Assembly (NCBI RefSeq): GCF_003855095.1
Contig: NZ_CP033972.1
Span: 5,890,001 to 5,954,000, forward strand
Direction of reading: 5' to 3'
DNA: 64,000 nucleotides
DNA from: Gordonia insulae
Lineage (GTDB): Bacteria > Actinomycetota > Actinomycetes > Mycobacteriales > Mycobacteriaceae
Shown here: in pieces, positions 19,443-27,209 of the stretch
Numbering within the stretch: the first letter of the stretch is position 1
Layout: each line of letters begins with the position of its first letter
Made by a program: the position numbers and the translations under genes
Notes under the pieces: model-generated
What the model saw: only the letters and a program-made list of their open reading frames with translations
What the model was told of the DNA's origin: nothing
Database searches by the model: none

Positions 19443-20981
19443 GATCGCGGACAACCGTCTCGCATCGAGCCCGGCGAACAGATTGTCGGCCCGCGCCCAG
19501 TTGGCCGCGAGGGTGTCCGCCTGGTCGGTGCGTCCCCGCAGTGCGGCGTCGCAGATCTCCCTGGTCGCGTGCGCATGTTTGTGCGCCCGTTCGACAGCGT
19601 AATGGGCGGCGGTGTCCTTGGAGACCATGAACGGCCAGTCCGAGGCCACCGTCATCAAGGTCTCCCGGAGGATCTGATCGGCGATGCGGTGCCGCCCACC
19701 GCCCGGCGCGATCAACTTGTCGATCGCGCCCAGGGCGGTCTCCGAGACCTCGGCGTTGAGCCGGACGAGATGCTCGACCTGCGGTCCGTTCCACACCCGC
19801 CAGTCCTTGCCGGACCCCCAGGAGGACGGCGGCAGGTCGACCGGCGCACCGACGAAGCCGTCGCGACGCGCCGTGGCGAGCGTGCCCACCCGGACACCGG
19901 CCTCGGGTAGTCGTCGTAGGACGCGTTCGAGCCACACCGGACCCTCGTGCCACCAGTGGCCGAACAGTTCGGTGTCGAACGCGGCGACCACGAGCGCCGG
20001 CCGGCCGAGGCGAGCGGACTCGTCGATGAGCCGGTTGCGCACCTGCCCGACGAAATCGTCGACATGGCGATCGATCACCGCGTCTGCGCGGGCGGGGTCG
20101 TACGGCTTCTTGTCCCCGGACGCCACGTTGCGCCCGGTCACCCTCGCCGGTTTGAGGCCGGTGAGGTGGTCGTAGGTGTGGAAGTCGCGGTAGGCCGAGT
20201 GGCCCGGATATCCGGACTTCGGCGACCAGACCCGGTAGCTCACCGCGAGGTCACGACCGAACGCGACGACGTCGGTGTCGCCGACCGTACGGCCCAGCGC
20301 CGTGTCGCCCTTGAGGGTGGGTCCGTCGACCATGAAATGCCCGACGCCGGCATCGGCGTACTCGATCTCCATTCCCGGGGCGAACGCGCATTCCGGCGCC
20401 CAGATGCCCGCGGGGTCGAGGGCCCATCGTGAGCGGGCGTCGGCGAGGCCTTCACCCAACGAGAACCGTCGCAGGCGGGGGTCGAGCAGTGGCGCGAACG
20501 GGTGCGCCAACGGGCCGCCGAGAATCTCCAGGACCCCCGACGACGCGAGCGTCCGGATCAGTGGACTGCCGCCGTGTCGCCAGTGGGCCTCGAACTCGGC
20601 GAGCGCCTCACCCGCGACGCGGTATTCGCGGTTGCCGAGGGTGCGGCGATCCGCATCCGGCGCGACCGCGGCCTCGACCGCGCGCAGCTGCCAGTCGGCC
20701 AGCCATTCGTACATCGATGCGGCGCAGTGCGGGTCGTCGAGCTGCGCGGCGAGCACCGGCGTGATGCCGAACGACACCTGATCGCGCGCACCGTCGGCGG
20801 CCAGGCGGCGCAGCATCGCGAAGACCGGTAGGTAGGACGCCGCCCAGGACTGGTAGAGCCACTCCTCGCCCACCGGCCAACGTCCGTGATTGGCCAGCCA
20901 CGGCAGGTGGGAATGCAGGACCAGGGTGAACTGGCCCGGCACGGGATCTCCGGAGTGAGCGGACTTCGAGGAGACGGTCAC
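19413..20981 (-). CDS. glycoside hydrolase family 57 1,4-alpha-glucan branching-type enzyme
   Basis: A 522-aa protein with a GH57 (beta/alpha)7 barrel and C-terminal helical DUF1957 domain. Motif 1 HSHLPW starts at residue 23; the nucleophile Glu197 is in IWAPECAF and the acid/base Asp336 in AFDTELFGHWW. This is the architecture of Rv3031, needed for methylglucose lipopolysaccharide synthesis, and of archaeal GH57 branching enzymes. GTG 20981 lies 16 bases after the methyltransferase stop; the open frame reaches 21095 but that overlaps the upstream gene. The C-terminus RRGGR sits in the 51-bp duplication, so the last residues may be new. Confidence 0.92.
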   Translation of the reverse strand: MTVSSKSAHSGDPVPGQFTLVLHSHLPWLANHGRWPVGEEWLYQSWAASYLPVFAMLRRLAADGARDQVSFGITPVLAAQLDDPHCAASMYEWLADWQLRAVEAAVAPDADRRTLGNREYRVAGEALAEFEAHWRHGGSPLIRTLASSGVLEILGGPLAHPFAPLLDPRLRRFSLGEGLADARSRWALDPAGIWAPECAFAPGMEIEYADAGVGHFMVDGPTLKGDTALGRTVGDTDVVAFGRDLAVSYRVWSPKSGYPGHSAYRDFHTYDHLTGLKPARVTGRNVASGDKKPYDPARADAVIDRHVDDFVGQVRNRLIDESARLGRPALVVAAFDTELFGHWWHEGPVWLERVLRRLPEAGVRVGTLATARRDGFVGAPVDLPPSSWGSGKDWRVWNGPQVEHLVRLNAEVSETALGAIDKLIAPGGGRHRIADQILRETLMTVASDWPFMVSKDTAAHYAVERAHKHAHATREICDAALRGRTDQADTLAANWARADNLFAGLDARRLSAITVHGRRGGR

Positions 20982-20997
20982 GGCGCGGGTCTCCGGT

Positions 20998-21792
20998 TCA
21001 GGGCCGTACGGCGATCGCGACGAGGTCGAGGCTCGCGTCGATGTCGACACCGTCCTCGGACGCGTCGCGGATGTCGAAATCACCGGTGCCGACACGCGCG
21101 ACGTCGGCGGCCAGGTCGGCGGGCCACGGTTCGCCCGCCAGTGCGCGATCGATCTGGGCGTCGATGATCGAACCGCCCCACGTGACGTCGAGCTCGGTCA
21201 GGCGGGCGCCGTGAAAGACGCCCAGCATCGCCGACATCTCGAAACCGCCGTCGACCAGCAGTTCGTTGAGTTCGCCCGCGTCGAGTTCGCGGGTGTGGAA
21301 CGGATTGAGCGGGGTGTCGCGACCGGGGGAGAAGGTGATGCGGTTCGGCGTCGAGATCAGCAGGACCCCGCCCGGACGCAGCACGCGACGGCACTCGGCG
21401 ATGAACGCGGGCTGATCCCACAGGTGCTCGATGACCTGGAAGTTCACCACCACTTCGACGGACCCGTCGGCCAGGGGGAGGTCGATCAGATTGCCCTGGC
21501 GGACGATGAGACCGGGATAACGCCGACGCGTGTGCTCGACTGCGCTCTCGTCATAATCGACACAGGTCACCGACTGTGCGACGGTCGCCAGCATGGCTGC
21601 CCCGTAACCCTCACCCGAGCCGGCCTCGAGGACGTCGAGCCCGGCGCATCGCTCGAGGATGCGCTCGTAGGCGACCTCGTGACGTCGGAACCAGTAGTTC
21701 TCCTCCGGGATGCCCGGAACGGTCCGCTCGCCGGTCAGCGCCAGCTGCGCCTGCGCCGCGCTCACCTGGAGCGTCTCGTGTGACTCGGTCAT
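20998..21792 (-). CDS. SAM-dependent methyltransferase, Rv3030-like
   Basis: A 264-aa class I methyltransferase. Motif I VLEAGSGEGYGAAML, then CVDYDESAVEHTRRRYP, GSVEVVVNFQVIEHLWDQ and LRPGGVLLISTPN. The HLWDQ and TPNR motifs are typical of sugar and polyketide O-methyltransferases. In M. tuberculosis Rv3030 heads the same three-gene set and is assigned to methylglucose lipopolysaccharide. ATG 21792 is fixed by TAGTCT seven bases upstream; a start at 21825 would be upstream of that promoter. It is the first gene of the operon MT-GH57-GT4 (-AIM24). Confidence 0.9.
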   Translation of the reverse strand: MTESHETLQVSAAQAQLALTGERTVPGIPEENYWFRRHEVAYERILERCAGLDVLEAGSGEGYGAAMLATVAQSVTCVDYDESAVEHTRRRYPGLIVRQGNLIDLPLADGSVEVVVNFQVIEHLWDQPAFIAECRRVLRPGGVLLISTPNRITFSPGRDTPLNPFHTRELDAGELNELLVDGGFEMSAMLGVFHGARLTELDVTWGGSIIDAQIDRALAGEPWPADLAADVARVGTGDFDIRDASEDGVDIDASLDLVAIAVRP

Positions 21793-21799
21793 CCCCAGG

Positions 21800-21805
21800 A
21801 GACTA
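21800..21805 (-). promoter_or_regulatory. -10 box of the glucan operon, leaderless
   Basis: TAGTCT on the minus strand seven bases before ATG 21792. It would drive the methyltransferase-GH57-GT4 operon. Confidence 0.5.
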
Positions 21806-22029
21806 GTGCCTGTGCTCCGGGCCATCGGACGCGAGGACCCGGGTCCCGGTTCGGGAGTCCATCGTTTCGATCACGGTGAACCTTTCGTTGACCCTGCTCA
21901 CAGCGGGGTGTTGCCATGGACTCGGGGGATGGACCATGCCCGCGACGGGTACCCGACAAGTTTCAGTTCCATTGACGCACAAGAGTTGTGGGTGATTCGC
22001 GCCCGCATTCGAGAGGACACGCCAGCGCC

Positions 22030-23154
22030 ATGACCACCGAATCGGTATCCGACGAGATCACGTTCGCCTACTGGGTGCCCAACGTCAGCGGCGGGCTCGT
22101 GACCAGTGACATCGAACAGCGGACCAGCTGGGATTACGACTACAACGTCAAACTTGCCCAGACCGCGGAGAACAACGGCTTCGAGTACGCGCTGTCGCAG
22201 GTTCGCTATGAAGCCAGCTATGGTGCCGAGTTCCAGCACGAGTCAACGAGTTTCAGCCTCGCCCTGTTGCTCGCCACCCAACGGCTGAAGGTGATCGCGG
22301 CCGTTCACCCCGGCCTCTGGCAGCCGGCGGTGCTGGCCAAACTCGGCGCCACCGCCGACCAGCTCTCCGGTGGCCGATTCGCGGTCAACGTGGTGAGCGG
22401 CTGGTTCAAGGACGAGTTCACGCACCTCGGAGAGCCGTGGCTCGAGCACGACGAGCGGTATCGCCGCAGCGCGGAGTTCCTCCAGGTCCTGCGGAAGATC
22501 TGGACCGAGGACGACGTCGATTTCCGCGGCGACTTCTACCGTATCCACGACTTCACGCTGAAGCCGAAGCCGCTGAACACGGTCGATCGCCCGAATCCCG
22601 AGTTGTTCCAGGGCGGAAACTCGCTGGCCGCGCGTCGCAACGGTGGCCGCTATTCGGACTGGTACTTCTCCAACGGCAAGGACTTCGACGGCGTCACCGA
22701 GCAGATCGTCGACGTCCGTGCCTCGGCGCGCGAGGTCGGCCGTGAGGTGAAGGTCGGTCTGAACGGATTCATCATCGCCCGGGACACCGAGAAGGAGGCC
22801 CGCGACACCTTGCGCGAGATCGTCGAGAAGGCCAACAAGCCGGCCGTCGAGGGATTCCGCAGCGCGGTCCAGCAGGCCGGAAATTCGACCGCGGACAAGA
22901 CCGGGATGTGGGCCGATTCCACGTTCGAGGATCTCGTTCAGTACAACGACGGGTTCCGTACGGGGCTGATCGGGACACCGGAGCAGATCGCCGAGCGGAT
23001 CGCGGCGTATCGCAAACGCGGCGTCGACCTCATCCTCGGCGGATTCCTGCATTTCCAGGAGGAGATCGAGTATTTCGGTGAGAAGGTCCTCCCGCTCGTC
23101 CGCGAGATCGAGGCGAGCGAGCGCTCGGCCGACCACACGCTGGTCGGTGTCTGA
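22030..23154 (+). CDS. sfnG: dimethylsulfone monooxygenase SfnG (LLM family)
   Basis: A 374-aa FMNH2-dependent monooxygenase that converts dimethyl sulfone to methanesulfinate. The N-terminus FAYWVPNVSGGLVTSDIEQR, then YDYNVKLAQTAENNGFEYAL, QHESTSFSLALLLAT and GRFAVNVVSGWFKDEF, are near-signature for SfnG. Normally found with ssu or msu sulfonate genes; here it is alone, between the glucan operon and etfBA. The 237-bp upstream space shows no clear leader peptide or riboswitch. ATG 22030 begins the homology. A strong terminator follows 26 bases after the stop. Confidence 0.92.
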   Translation: MTTESVSDEITFAYWVPNVSGGLVTSDIEQRTSWDYDYNVKLAQTAENNGFEYALSQVRYEASYGAEFQHESTSFSLALLLATQRLKVIAAVHPGLWQPAVLAKLGATADQLSGGRFAVNVVSGWFKDEFTHLGEPWLEHDERYRRSAEFLQVLRKIWTEDDVDFRGDFYRIHDFTLKPKPLNTVDRPNPELFQGGNSLAARRNGGRYSDWYFSNGKDFDGVTEQIVDVRASAREVGREVKVGLNGFIIARDTEKEARDTLREIVEKANKPAVEGFRSAVQQAGNSTADKTGMWADSTFEDLVQYNDGFRTGLIGTPEQIAERIAAYRKRGVDLILGGFLHFQEEIEYFGEKVLPLVREIEASERSADHTLVGV

Positions 23155-23180
23155 ATCTGGTCGACCGACCACCCCGCCAA

Positions 23181-23215
23181 CCGTGGCCCATCGCTGACAA
23201 CGCGATGGGCCACGG
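23181..23215 (+). terminator. hairpin after sfnG
   Basis: A perfect 13-bp stem (CCGTGGCCCATCG with CGATGGGCCACGG) and nine-base loop. No T-run follows, as is usual in actinobacteria. It isolates sfnG from etfB. Confidence 0.7.
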
Positions 23216-23272
23216 TGCGTCTGTGCGGCGTTATGTGAGGTAGTCGATGTTTTGTGCCGAGATGGCAGACGC

Positions 23273-23324
23273 TAAAGTAGGGGAGACCGAGAGCAACTTA
23301 CTTGTCGGTAAGGTGCTTACACCG
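23273..23324 (+). promoter_or_regulatory. etfBA promoter with overlapping palindromes
   Basis: TAAAGT at 23273-23278 is a likely -10, with TTGTGC 15 bases upstream as a weak -35. Downstream in the leader, CTTAC (23297-23301) pairs with GTAAG (23308-23312) over six bases, and that GTAAG also faces a second CTTAC (23316-23320) over three bases. This is suitable for a regulator of fatty-acid genes, but which one is not shown. Confidence 0.4.
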
Positions 23325-23347
23325 ACGCAGGAGGTCGACGCAGACCC

Positions 23348-24133
23348 ATGACAAACATTGTCGTTCTGATCAAGCAGGTTCCCGATACGTGGTCCGAGCG
23401 CAAGCTGTCCGATGGTGATTACACCCTGGACCGCGAGGCCGCCGACGCCGTTCTCGACGAGATCAACGAGCGCGCGGTCGAGGAGGCCCTGAAGATCAAG
23501 GAGGCCGACGGCGGCGAGGTGACCGTGCTGACCGCCGGTCCCGAGCGCGCGACCGAGGCGATCCGCAAGGCGCTGTCGATGGGCGCCGACAAGGCGATCC
23601 ACATCAAGGACGACTTGCTGCACGGCTCGGATGCGGTGCAGACCTCATACGTGCTGGCGCGTGCACTGGGCACCGTCGAGGGTGTCGAGCTGGTCATCGC
23701 CGGCAACGAGGCCACCGACGGTCGCGTCGGTGCCATTCCCGCGATGATCGCCGAGTACCTCGAGCTCCCGCACCTGACGCACCTGCGCAAACTGTCCCTG
23801 GAGGGCGAGACCCTCAAGGGTGAGCGCGAGACCGACGACGGCATCTTCCACGTCGAGGCCGCGCTGCCGGCCATCGTCAGTGTCAACGAGAAGATCAACG
23901 AGCCCCGCTTCCCGTCCTTCAAGGGCATCATGGCCGCCAAGAAGAAGGAAGTTCAGGTCCTCACGCTGGCCGAGATCGACGTCGAGCCGACCGATGTGGG
24001 GCTGGAGAACGCGGGCACCCAGGTGACCGCTTCCAACCCGAAGCCGCCGAAGACCGCCGGTGAGCGCGTCACCGACGAGGGCGACGGTGGCACCAAGGTC
24101 GCCGAGTACCTGGTGTCGCAGAAGATCATCTAG
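23348..24133 (+). CDS. etfB: electron transfer flavoprotein beta subunit (EtfB/FixA)
   Basis: A 261-aa ETF beta subunit, which with EtfA carries electrons from acyl-CoA dehydrogenases to the membrane. The start NIVVLIKQVPDTWSERKL, EVTVLTAGPERATEAIRKALSMGADKAIHI, VIAGNEATDGRVGAIPAMIAEYL (AMP/FAD-contact region) and PRFPSFKGIMAAKKKEV (the ETF-beta signature near residue 195) are all present. AGGAGG lies 12 bases before the ATG. It is the Rv3029c equivalent and is followed at 59 bases by etfA, so one operon. Confidence 0.96.
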   Translation: MTNIVVLIKQVPDTWSERKLSDGDYTLDREAADAVLDEINERAVEEALKIKEADGGEVTVLTAGPERATEAIRKALSMGADKAIHIKDDLLHGSDAVQTSYVLARALGTVEGVELVIAGNEATDGRVGAIPAMIAEYLELPHLTHLRKLSLEGETLKGERETDDGIFHVEAALPAIVSVNEKINEPRFPSFKGIMAAKKKEVQVLTLAEIDVEPTDVGLENAGTQVTASNPKPPKTAGERVTDEGDGGTKVAEYLVSQKII

Positions 24134-24192
24134 TCCTCGCGGGCACAGACAGCAACCGGCGAAATCAGAGACATTCAGGAGATAGAAGAAAC

Positions 24193-25148
24193 ATGGCTGA
24201 AGTACTTGTGCTCGTGGAGCAGGACGCCGAAGGCGCCCTGAAGAAGGTCACCAGCGAACTCATCACCGCGGCCCGCGCACTGGGCAGCCCGTCGGCGGTC
24301 GTCGTCGGGGCACCGGGGTCGGCGGACGGCATCATCGACGGTCTGAAGGAGGCCGGCGCGGAGAAGATCTACGTCGCCGAGTCCGACGATGCGGGGTCTT
24401 ACCTCATCAGCCCGCAGGTCGACGTCCTGTCGGCGATCGCCGAGCAGGCGTCGCCCGCCGGCATCCTCGTCGCCGCGACCGCGGACGGCAAGGAGATCGC
24501 CGGACGCCTCGGCGTGCGCCTGGGCTCGGGTGTGCTCGCCGACGTGATCGACGTCAAGGACGGTGCCGTGGGCATCCACTCCATCTTCGGTGGCGCGTTC
24601 ACCGTCGACGCCGTCGCCAAGGGCGACACCCCCGTGTTCTCGGTGCGCCCGGGTGGCGTCGAGGCCGCCCGCAGGCCGGCGCCGGCGAGCGCGTCGACGT
24701 CGAGGTCCCGGCCCAGGCCGAGGGTGCGGTGAAGATCACCAAGGTCGAGCCGAACGTCGGTGGCGACCGTCCCGAACTCACCGAGGCATCGATCGTCGTG
24801 TCCGGTGGACGCGGTGTCGGCAGCGCCGACAAGTTCTCCGTGGTCGAGGAACTCGCCGACTCGCTCGGTGCCGCCGTCGGTGCATCGCGTGCAGCGGTCG
24901 ACTCGGGTTACTACCCCGGTCAGTTCCAGGTCGGTCAGACCGGCAAGACCGTCTCGCCGCAGCTCTACATCGCCCTGGGCATCTCGGGTGCGATCCAGCA
25001 CCGCGCGGGCATGCAGACCTCGAAGACCATCATCGCGGTCAACAAGGACGAAGAAGCGCCGATCTTCGAGATCGCCGACTTCGGCATCGTGGGCGACCTG
25101 TTCAACGTCGCGCCGCAGCTGACCGAAGAGGTCAAGAAGCGCAAGTGA
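24193..25148 (+). pseudogene. etfA: electron transfer flavoprotein alpha subunit (EtfA/FixB), split by a one-base frameshift
   Basis: The first frame (ATG 24193 to TGA 24732) gives domain [31 protein letters not shown], up to [12 protein letters not shown]. One C is missing from the run near 24668-24671 (GCCGCCCGCAGG); with it the text would read on in frame. Instead 22 foreign Arg/Pro-rich residues follow. The other frame carries the FAD domain to 25148 ([41 protein letters not shown] end). The break falls in the interdomain linker, and a GTG at 24729 with GAGGG before it overlaps the premature stop (GTGA), so two separate half-proteins are possible. Intact it would be 318 aa. Confidence 0.88.
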
Positions 25149-25152
25149 GGTA

Positions 25153-25223
25153 GGGCGCCTGGGCGCCCCACCATCCGATGACCCCCGGGTCGCGTCGCAC
25201 GCCGACGTGTCCGGGGGTCATCG
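25153..25223 (+). terminator. two hairpins after etfA
   Basis: A short hairpin GGGCGCC/GGCGCCC at 25153-25168 is followed by a larger one with 13-bp perfect arms (CGATGACCCCCGG at 25176-25188 with CCGGGGGTCATCG at 25211-25223, loop 22). They are likely to end the etfBA transcript. Confidence 0.55.
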
Positions 25224-25307
25224 GCGTCTGTGGACGTTCACCGCATGAGCACCGACACGTCACGTCGTCGTGGTCGTCGTGTCGCCCGGAGTGGCTGTCA
25301 TCAGGGC

Positions 25308-26207
25308 ATGACAGTCCGACTTCCCGTCGCTTCGCTTGCCCCGGTGACATCTCCTGTCGCTTCGCTCGCCCCGGTGACATCTCCCGTCGCTTCGCTCGCC
25401 CCGGTGACATCTCCCGTCGCTCCGCGACCCATCCTGCGCGCCGGTCCGACAACGGTCGAACTCACCGACGACCCCCACGACGTCGCCGAGATCCAGCGGC
25501 TGCGCTATCGGGTGTTCGCCGACGAACCCGGGTTCGCGGACACCATCGGCGACGCGGACACCCACCTCGACGCCGACAGGTTCGACGAGTTCTGCGAACA
25601 TCTCGTCGTCCGCCACGTCGACGACGGGATCATCGGCTGCGCGCGGCTGCTTCCGCCGGCACGGGCCGTCGCCGCCGGCGGGTGGTACACGAGCACCGAG
25701 TTCGAGGTGGCAGAGCTGGACGGGATACGTTCGGCGACAGTCGAAATGGGTCGGGCGGTGGTCGCGTCCGCCCACCGGCAGGGGTCGACCACGGCACTGA
25801 TGTGGGCCGCCCTGCTGCAGTACCTCGACGAGGCCGACTGCCGCTACCTCGTCGGCTGTGTCTCGGTCCCCATCGATGGACCCGGCCCCCGCGGCGCCAC
25901 CCTGCGCGGGGTGCGCGACGAACTACGCGATCATCATCAGGCGCCGTGGCAGGTGTATCCACACGCCCGGGCGATGGTCGACGGTCGAGTGCTCGACGAC
26001 ATCGAACCGCCGGACAAGGCGCCGATGCCCGGTCTGTTGCGTGGATACCTGCGTATGGGCGCCAGAGTCTGTGGCGAACCCGCGGTCGACGACGTGTTCG
26101 ACGTCGGTGACTTCGTCACCGTGCTCGATCGCGAGCGCGGCAACCGCCGATATCTCGAACGGCTGCAGGCCGCGGTGACGCGACTCGCGGTGGACGGACA
26201 CCGATGA
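25308..26207 (+). CDS. GNAT-fold N-acyltransferase (OlsB/PF13444-like)
   Basis: The core (from about residue 43) is an acyl-homoserine-lactone-synthase-like GNAT of the OlsB type: IQRLRYRVFADEPGF, DRFDEFCEHLVVRH, GCARLLPP, GGWYTSTEFEV, VEMGRAVVASAHRQG and LMWAALLQYLDE. OlsB attaches a 3-hydroxyacyl chain from ACP to ornithine. The N-terminus is unusual: a 10-residue unit PVASLAPVTS repeated three times. The start is uncertain; ATG 25308 lies just before the repeat, ATG 25245 is earlier, and GTG 25403 inside the last repeat would give a protein without it. Its stop overlaps the acyltransferase ATG (ATGA). Confidence 0.82.
   Translation: MTVRLPVASLAPVTSPVASLAPVTSPVASLAPVTSPVAPRPILRAGPTTVELTDDPHDVAEIQRLRYRVFADEPGFADTIGDADTHLDADRFDEFCEHLVVRHVDDGIIGCARLLPPARAVAAGGWYTSTEFEVAELDGIRSATVEMGRAVVASAHRQGSTTALMWAALLQYLDEADCRYLVGCVSVPIDGPGPRGATLRGVRDELRDHHQAPWQVYPHARAMVDGRVLDDIEPPDKAPMPGLLRGYLRMGARVCGEPAVDDVFDVGDFVTVLDRERGNRRYLERLQAAVTRLAVDGHR
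25323..25421. repeat. 30-bp in-frame tandem repeat, 3.3 copies
   Basis: Units at 25323-25352, 25353-25382 and 25383-25412, each CCYGTCGCTTCGCT followed by YGCCCCGGTGACATCT, plus a 9-base remnant. Copies differ at two bases only. In the GNAT frame each encodes PVASLAPVTS, and each contains an in-frame GTG. Confidence 0.95.
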
Positions 26208-27100
26208 CCGCCGCGATCGCGACCGACGGATTCGTGTCGACGCCGGCCCCGGCAGCACTCGCGGCCGCTCCGAGCCGGCCGACCGTGCTGCCGGTGCCGT
26301 CGATCCCGGCCCGTCACGCGTGGTACCCGGAAAGTGTGTGCGGGACCGGGTGTCGGCAGTCCGACGACGTCGACATCGCCGGCGGTCTCCGCGTGGTCGT
26401 GCGGACGGTCGGCCTCGCTGCGGTGGTGCTGGTGCTGGTGCTGACGGGTCCGCTGGTCGTGATGGCGCCCCGCATGATCCGGCGCCGCTATCTGGGTCGC
26501 GCGGCCCGCGGGTTGTTGTCGGCGATCGGCGTCGCGATCTCGGTCGACGATCGCCGGCCGTTCGCGGGGACCGCGCGGGGGCTGATCGTCGCCAACCACA
26601 TCTCCTACCTGGACATCCTCGCGCTCGCGGTGGTCAGCCCGGCCCACTTCGTCGCGAAGTCCGACGTCGCCACGATGCCGGTGATCTCGGCTCTGGCCCG
26701 GCGCCTCGGCGTCATCACCATCGACCGGGCATCTCTGCGCGGGCTTCCGGCCACCGTGCAGAGCGCCGTGTCCCATCTCCATCGGGACACCTCGGTCGCG
26801 GTCTTCCCCGAGGGCACCACCTGGTGCGGACGTGAGGCTGGCCGATTCCGGCCGGCGTTCTTCCAGGCTGCGATCGACGCCGGTGTGCCGGTCACCCCGG
26901 TCCGGCTCCGATTCGTCGGGGAAGACGGATCAGCCACCACCGCAGCGAGTTTCATCGGCGACGACACGCCACTGGACACGTTGCGCCGCGTGTTGCGGGC
27001 CCGCGGCATCACGGTGGAGATCCGTGTGCACGAGATGCAACTCCCCGATACCGATCGGCGCAGCCTGGCCGCCCGGTGCGAACGGCTCGTCGCCGCCTGA
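26204..27100 (+). CDS. 1-acylglycerol-3-phosphate acyltransferase-type protein (PlsC/OlsA-like)
   Basis: A 298-aa membrane-associated acyltransferase. A hydrophobic anchor (VVLVLVLTGPLVVMAP, residues about 70-90) precedes the catalytic motif NHISYLD (His and Asp of HX4D), the second motif TIDRASLRG, FPEGTT (phosphate binding) and a PVTPVRL block. It is translationally coupled to the OlsB-like GNAT, so the pair could make ornithine lipids (lyso-ornithine lipid then O-acylation). That is an inference from gene pairing; it matches Rv3027c-Rv3026c. The first 60 residues are proline-rich and not part of the family domain. Confidence 0.88.
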   Translation: MTAAIATDGFVSTPAPAALAAAPSRPTVLPVPSIPARHAWYPESVCGTGCRQSDDVDIAGGLRVVVRTVGLAAVVLVLVLTGPLVVMAPRMIRRRYLGRAARGLLSAIGVAISVDDRRPFAGTARGLIVANHISYLDILALAVVSPAHFVAKSDVATMPVISALARRLGVITIDRASLRGLPATVQSAVSHLHRDTSVAVFPEGTTWCGREAGRFRPAFFQAAIDAGVPVTPVRLRFVGEDGSATTAASFIGDDTPLDTLRRVLRARGITVEIRVHEMQLPDTDRRSLAARCERLVAA

Positions 27101-27130
27101 CCTCGCCGCCCGGGCGATGATGACGCGTCC

Positions 27131-27147
27131 ACATATCTCATATATGT
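27131..27147. promoter_or_regulatory. AT-rich palindrome upstream of the GXWXG-dehydrogenase pair
   Basis: ACATAT and ATATGT flank five bases, about 60 bases before the start of the GXWXG gene. Such an AT-rich perfect palindrome stands out here and looks like a TetR- or MarR-type operator, possibly over the -10. Confidence 0.45.
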
Positions 27148-27209
27148 TGTGTCGGTGACCGGGCATCCGTCCCGGCCAACGTGATCCGACATCAGGAGGC
27201 GTCGCCGTC

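Noticed and set aside
21826..22029. SAM or sulfur riboswitch, or Cys leader peptide, upstream of sfnG
   Set aside because: I found no matching stems and no short frame rich in Cys or Met.
24660..24735. Programmed ribosomal frameshift in etfA
   Set aside because: No slippery heptamer or downstream pseudoknot that I can see; a lost base or separate restart explains it more simply.
19341..25421. Repeats as CRISPR arrays
   Set aside because: The units are directly abutting with no spacers and lie in or at genes.
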